Source: Candidatus Thorarchaeota archaeon
GTDB lineage: Archaea > Asgardarchaeota > Thorarchaeia > Thorarchaeales > Thorarchaeaceae
Assembly: GCA_016840965.1 (NCBI GenBank)
Contig: JAEORI010000314.1
Coordinates: forward strand, 1 to 9,833
Direction: 5' to 3'
Length of the DNA stretch: 9,833 nucleotides
The notes below the pieces were generated by a model. That model was not told the origin of the DNA and ran no database searches. It saw only the letters and a program-made list of their open reading frames with translations. Position 1 is the first letter of the stretch; the number at the start of each line of letters is the position of its first letter. A program made the translations under genes and the position numbers. This document shows, one piece after another, positions 7,097-9,833 of this stretch.

Positions 7097-8989
7097 TCAG
7101 GAGTGGGCTTTGGTCCACTCCAATGAGAGTCTTTTGATTGTCTTTTCTGTTGGTAGACCTGTTTCTAGATCCCAACCTCTGAGTTTGTAATAATCATCAA
7201 GCATTGGGTCGAGATTCACCGTCTGCCCTTTACCTGGACCCTCAGGCATTGGTTCCATGGTGAACCGATCTGGGAGATTGTCATCCTTCCGTGATATTCC
7301 TTCTCGGTTATTGAAAAGGCGTTTTAGTGTAATCTGGCGCTCTGCAATCTCTACCAGATTCTCAACCTTACCCAAGTGCTTCTCCCCTGTTGCAAGGGGC
7401 AGCATCTCTGCAAAATCTTCCATCCAGAAAATTGGAGGCCATGAAACTGAATACCAACAAACAATCAGTGTATCTCGAATGCAATATGAATTCTCACTCT
7501 CAAAGACCGCATTTGCCTTATGCTTCTCTGTATAAGGATCGATGATCTCAGGAAGTTTGTCAGCGCCCCATCTTTTTCTAGCGACATCCTCGTAACCAAG
7601 TTGATCAACAACAACTAAGCTTCTTAGATGATCAGCACCCCGTGCAGCCGTTGCATGTCCAAGTCCGATACTTCGATGTGTACGACCATCTTGCCCAGAA
7701 ACTTCCATTCCTTTGACATGAATTGCGTATTTCTCAGACCCCTTTCCAATTGAGTGTGCTGCTCGTTTACTCCCTTCAGCAAGTAAGTCTCCAAAATCCT
7801 CTCGATGTGCAATCATCCCCAGTAGTCGGATTGCTACTTCTGGATTTCCCCATTCAAGTTTGAGACCTTTTGTATCCTCCTCTGTAATGAGACCGTTCTC
7901 AAAAGTTTCGATAGCAAAACCAATCGTAGCACCAGCCGAGATAATGTCCATCCCGTAACGATTGCAAATCTGATTCGCCTTCAAAGTTGTAGCATAATCA
8001 TCAATTCCTAATGAGCTACCAAATGCCATTAACCCTTCATACTCAGGACCTTCCTCAAGAGTACCTGCAAACGGTCCAGTACGGACATAGTTTACTTTCT
8101 TGCATCCAAGACTACAACCAAAACAAGCCCTGTCGGATATTGTGAATCTTGGTCTGATATAGTCTCCAGTAAGCTTCTCATATCCAGGAAAAACACCAGT
8201 TCGATGGTTGTAGGTCGGTAGTTCACCAATCTCTTGTTTAACTGCAGTAAGGACCCATGTCCCCCACTTGCCCATCTCCTTTGCCTGCGGATTATCTCGG
8301 ACTCGTGAATGAGCTTTCTTCGCTAGCTCAAAGAATTCTTCATGATCATGTACATCAACACTTCCGTGGCCACGAATAGAAATTGCTTTCACATTCTTGG
8401 AACCAAGAACCGCTCCCATCCCTGTACGTCCAGCGGCTCGTGCATGGTTTACCATCACACTAGCATATCGTACTAAGCGTTCACCAGCAGGACCAATAGC
8501 GGCAACTTGGATATCAGGATCATTGTGTGTGTTTTTGATATTGATTGTAGTCTGGTCTGTGGTCATCCCCCATAGCTTGGAAGCGTCTCGCAGTTCCAAG
8601 TGTGAGTCCTCTATGTGAATGTAAACAGGACTCTCTGATTTCCCTTCAAGAACTAAAACGTCATATCCAGCGTACTTGAGTTCGGGCCCAAGGAATCCAC
8701 CAACATGACTCTCCCCCCAGATTCCAGTTAAGGGAGCTTTTGAGATGAAGACTGTCCTTCCGCTCATTGGCCACATGGTGCCCGTGATGGGGCCTGTAGC
8801 CACAATCAGTTTATTTTCTTCTCCAAGGGGATCTGTACCCTTTCGTACTTCCTCATAGAGGATCTTGACACCAAACCCGTCACCGCCAATGTAATCCTTA
8901 ATCCAATCACTTGGAAGAGGATCTGCATGGAACTCGTTTGCACTCAGATTAACTCGAAGAATTTTTCCCTTATAGCCACCAGCAGTCAC
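7097..8989 (-). CDS. Aldehyde:ferredoxin oxidoreductase family catalytic subunit (tungstopterin)
   Basis: This is a full-length 630-residue AOR-family enzyme. The family oxidises aldehydes (or related substrates) to acids at a tungsten bis-pterin site and passes electrons to ferredoxin through one [4Fe-4S] cluster. The N-terminal domain starts GYKGKILRVNLS. The pterin-binding region includes GPAGERLVRYASVM (167-180) and RTGMGAVLGSKNVKAI (188-203). The cluster ligands are C289-x2-C292-x3-C296 (CFGCSLGC) and the distal C511 (DTLIVCW), matching C288, C291, C295 and C494 of the Pyrococcus furiosus enzyme. GLGHATAARGADHL (442-455) is also typical. The exact substrate class (AOR, FOR, GAPOR or WOR-like) is not decided by sequence alone. 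The start is a GTG one base after the stop of the ferredoxin gene, so the pair is coupled. No signal peptide is present, so the enzyme is cytoplasmic. Confidence 0.96.
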   Translation of the reverse strand: MTAGGYKGKILRVNLSANEFHADPLPSDWIKDYIGGDGFGVKILYEEVRKGTDPLGEENKLIVATGPITGTMWPMSGRTVFISKAPLTGIWGESHVGGFLGPELKYAGYDVLVLEGKSESPVYIHIEDSHLELRDASKLWGMTTDQTTINIKNTHNDPDIQVAAIGPAGERLVRYASVMVNHARAAGRTGMGAVLGSKNVKAISIRGHGSVDVHDHEEFFELAKKAHSRVRDNPQAKEMGKWGTWVLTAVKQEIGELPTYNHRTGVFPGYEKLTGDYIRPRFTISDRACFGCSLGCKKVNYVRTGPFAGTLEEGPEYEGLMAFGSSLGIDDYATTLKANQICNRYGMDIISAGATIGFAIETFENGLITEEDTKGLKLEWGNPEVAIRLLGMIAHREDFGDLLAEGSKRAAHSIGKGSEKYAIHVKGMEVSGQDGRTHRSIGLGHATAARGADHLRSLVVVDQLGYEDVARKRWGADKLPEIIDPYTEKHKANAVFESENSYCIRDTLIVCWYSVSWPPIFWMEDFAEMLPLATGEKHLGKVENLVEIAERQITLKRLFNNREGISRKDDNLPDRFTMEPMPEGPGKGQTVNLDPMLDDYYKLRGWDLETGLPTEKTIKRLSLEWTKAHS

Positions 8990-8990
8990 T

Positions 8991-9491
8991 TTATTCAGCT
9001 CCGCTGGACTCCTGAGCAGTCCTCTCTATCTCTCTTAGATAACTCGAAATCTTACTGTGACGATCAATCGATGGAGTAACTGCAACGTCATTGTACATTA
9101 TTGCTCCAGTTGGGCACGCTTTCGCACATTCAGGATCCCCCCCACAATGATCGCACTTTATTATCTTCATTCGTGTCGTATCAAGGAGAATCACTCCGTT
9201 CACGCAGACACCAACACAGGATTTACAGAGAATGCACTTGTCTTCATCAAGAAAGGTCATCTTCGTGACTGGATCTCGACGCATTGCATATACAGGACAT
9301 ATATCAACACAAGGCGCGGTTTCACATGGGCCGCAAATATTAGGTAGGTCTATTCCAAGATCATCGTAACGGACAATTCTTACTCTTGCAAGGCTTGGTT
9401 GGAACCGTCCCTCATTTTTTGCAGTACATGCAAGTTCACATATTCGGCAACCTGTGCACTTTGTGAAGTCAACGACCAAATGTGATGGCAA
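8991..9491 (-). CDS. Four-cluster [4Fe-4S] ferredoxin-type electron-transfer subunit of AOR
   Basis: The protein carries exactly sixteen cysteines in four groups of four. Numbered from a GTG at 9500 they are C15/18/21/25, C56/59/64/68, C89/92/95/99 and C116/119/125/129, which gives four [4Fe-4S] clusters. The order and the CxxC..C...CP spacing resemble DmsB/HycB-type dicluster subunits and the small subunits of some AOR enzymes (AorA, YdhY type). It precedes the AOR gene with a one-base gap, so it most likely carries electrons away from the pterin enzyme. No Tat or Sec signal is present. The start is uncertain: the GTG at 9500 lies inside the GAGGTG motif (9503-9498), while a TTG at 9491 sits six bases after it, so I place the start at the TTG (166 residues). 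A stop codon upstream rules out longer versions. Confidence 0.9.
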   Translation of the reverse strand: MPSHLVVDFTKCTGCRICELACTAKNEGRFQPSLARVRIVRYDDLGIDLPNICGPCETAPCVDICPVYAMRRDPVTKMTFLDEDKCILCKSCVGVCVNGVILLDTTRMKIIKCDHCGGDPECAKACPTGAIMYNDVAVTPSIDRHSKISSYLREIERTAQESSGAE

Positions 9492-9497
9492 GAAGAC

Positions 9498-9503
9498 CAC
9501 CTC
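9498..9503 (-). promoter_or_regulatory. Shine-Dalgarno deciding the ferredoxin start
   Basis: The minus strand reads GAGGTG. Its last three bases form an in-frame GTG, but they would be covered by the 16S tail during initiation. The next in-frame start codon, TTG at 9491, has a normal six-base spacing, so it is the more likely start. Confidence 0.55.
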
Positions 9504-9600
9504 GACACCATAGCATTCCTACAATTCCACACTAAAATGCTTCGGACCAACTATACGTTTTATTAGGTATCAAGTCCTACGAACGTGTAGGTTGAATACG
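9504..9600. promoter_or_regulatory. Divergent promoter region, ferredoxin-AOR operon versus charged-protein gene
   Basis: About 97 bp separate the two divergent starts. The AT-rich block TTTTATTA at 9558-9565 could act as a TATA box in either direction: about 26 bases away it would give starts near 9536 (minus) and 9588 (plus). AGGT at 9589-9592 may be a weak ribosome site for the plus gene. An inverted repeat, CCTAC(N6)GTAGG, lies at 9576-9591 close to the predicted plus start and might be an operator or a short hairpin. Confidence 0.45.
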
Positions 9601-9833
9601 ATGTCTGAGGAAGAAATTGTCGAGGCTGACAAAGGAAAAAAAGGAAAAAAAGCCGACTACTGTGAAGTCGAGTTCGAAATTGGCAACATTGAGTTCGAAG
9701 CAAAGGGACGGAGTGTTGTCGTTGAACGCATGTTCAGAATGCTTCTAGAAAAGATTGAAGAAGGAAAACTTGTAGCTGAGTTCAGGTTACAAGATCCTGA
9801 GGAAGATGAGGAGGAGGAGGAGGAAGAGGAGGA
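9601..9833 (+). CDS. Highly charged protein, C-terminus cut by the window edge
   Basis: The frame is open from the ATG at 9601 to the right edge (77 residues seen, no stop). I do not recognise it. It begins with an acidic stretch (SEEEIVEAD), then a lysine/glycine patch (11-17, KGKKGKK), then a small folded-looking core (22-65) with beta-like segments (CEVEFEIG, IEFEAKG) and a helix (VVVERMFRMLLEKIEEG), and ends the visible part in an unbroken run of glutamates from about residue 67, encoded by GAG/GAA repeats. A further domain may lie beyond the window. It diverges from the ferredoxin-AOR operon. Confidence 0.75.
   Translation, partial: MSEEEIVEADKGKKGKKADYCEVEFEIGNIEFEAKGRSVVVERMFRMLLEKIEEGKLVAEFRLQDPEEDEEEEEEEE
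9798..9833 (+). repeat. GAG/GAA simple-sequence run coding for polyglutamate
   Basis: The last 36 bases are nearly all GAG, GAA or GAT codons in the frame of the 9601 gene. The run continues past the window edge, so its full length is unknown. Such tracts can change length by slippage. Confidence 0.6.

Noticed and set aside
7257..8618. Plus-strand frames (92 and 73 codons) and a minus frame at 7624-7812 inside the AOR gene
   Set aside because: The AOR frame is unambiguous with full motifs, so these are shadows.
9057..9347. Plus-strand 96-codon frame opposite the ferredoxin gene
   Set aside because: The opposite strand carries sixteen correctly spaced cluster cysteines; this frame is antisense noise.
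1..9833. CRISPR arrays, tRNA or rRNA genes, insertion sequences, prophage genes
   Set aside because: No regularly spaced direct repeats, cloverleaf-like sequences, rRNA motifs, transposase or phage motifs were seen on either strand by eye.

Overview
The window looks archaeal. It has archaeal-style TATA boxes, Shine-Dalgarno motifs matching the archaeal 16S tail (GAGGTGATC), several GTG or TTG starts, a stand-alone DUF123/COG1833 GIY-YIG protein and a tungstopterin aldehyde:ferredoxin oxidoreductase. The organism is probably an anaerobe of moderate GC content (estimated by eye). The PH-like protein would suit an Asgard-type archaeon, but nothing here fixes the lineage. I saw no rRNA, tRNA, CRISPR array, insertion sequence or other mobile element.

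Layout. (1) Positions 1-5159, minus strand: a metallo-beta-lactamase-fold hydrolase, then an 881-residue protein, then a protein of at least 492 residues that runs off the left edge. The last two are separated by only three bases and are almost certainly translationally coupled; I recognise neither. (2) Positions 5273-7090, plus strand: a GIY-YIG (DUF123) protein, a 77-residue protein that resembles an LSm/Hfq-like barrel, and a 319-residue protein with two copies of a PH-like unit plus a C-terminal zinc ribbon. The last has its own strong TATA box, flanked by an inverted repeat. (3) Positions 7097-9500, minus strand: a four-cluster ferredoxin-type subunit followed one base later by an AOR-family catalytic subunit; together they form a two-subunit tungsten redox enzyme. 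(4) From 9601, plus strand: the start of a highly charged unknown protein, transcribed divergently from the ferredoxin and running off the right edge.

The AOR pair has a clear shared role: aldehyde (or related) oxidation with electrons passing from the pterin site through the subunit's four [4Fe-4S] clusters. The MBL and GIY-YIG genes are recognisable families with unknown substrates. The best candidates for undescribed biology are the coupled 881/492+ pair, the duplicated PH-like/zinc-ribbon protein and the small Sm-like protein. Nearly all sequence is coding. The longest non-coding gaps are about 113 bp (5160-5272), 94 bp (6037-6130) and about 100 bp (9501-9600), and no stretch over 300 bp lacks a gene.
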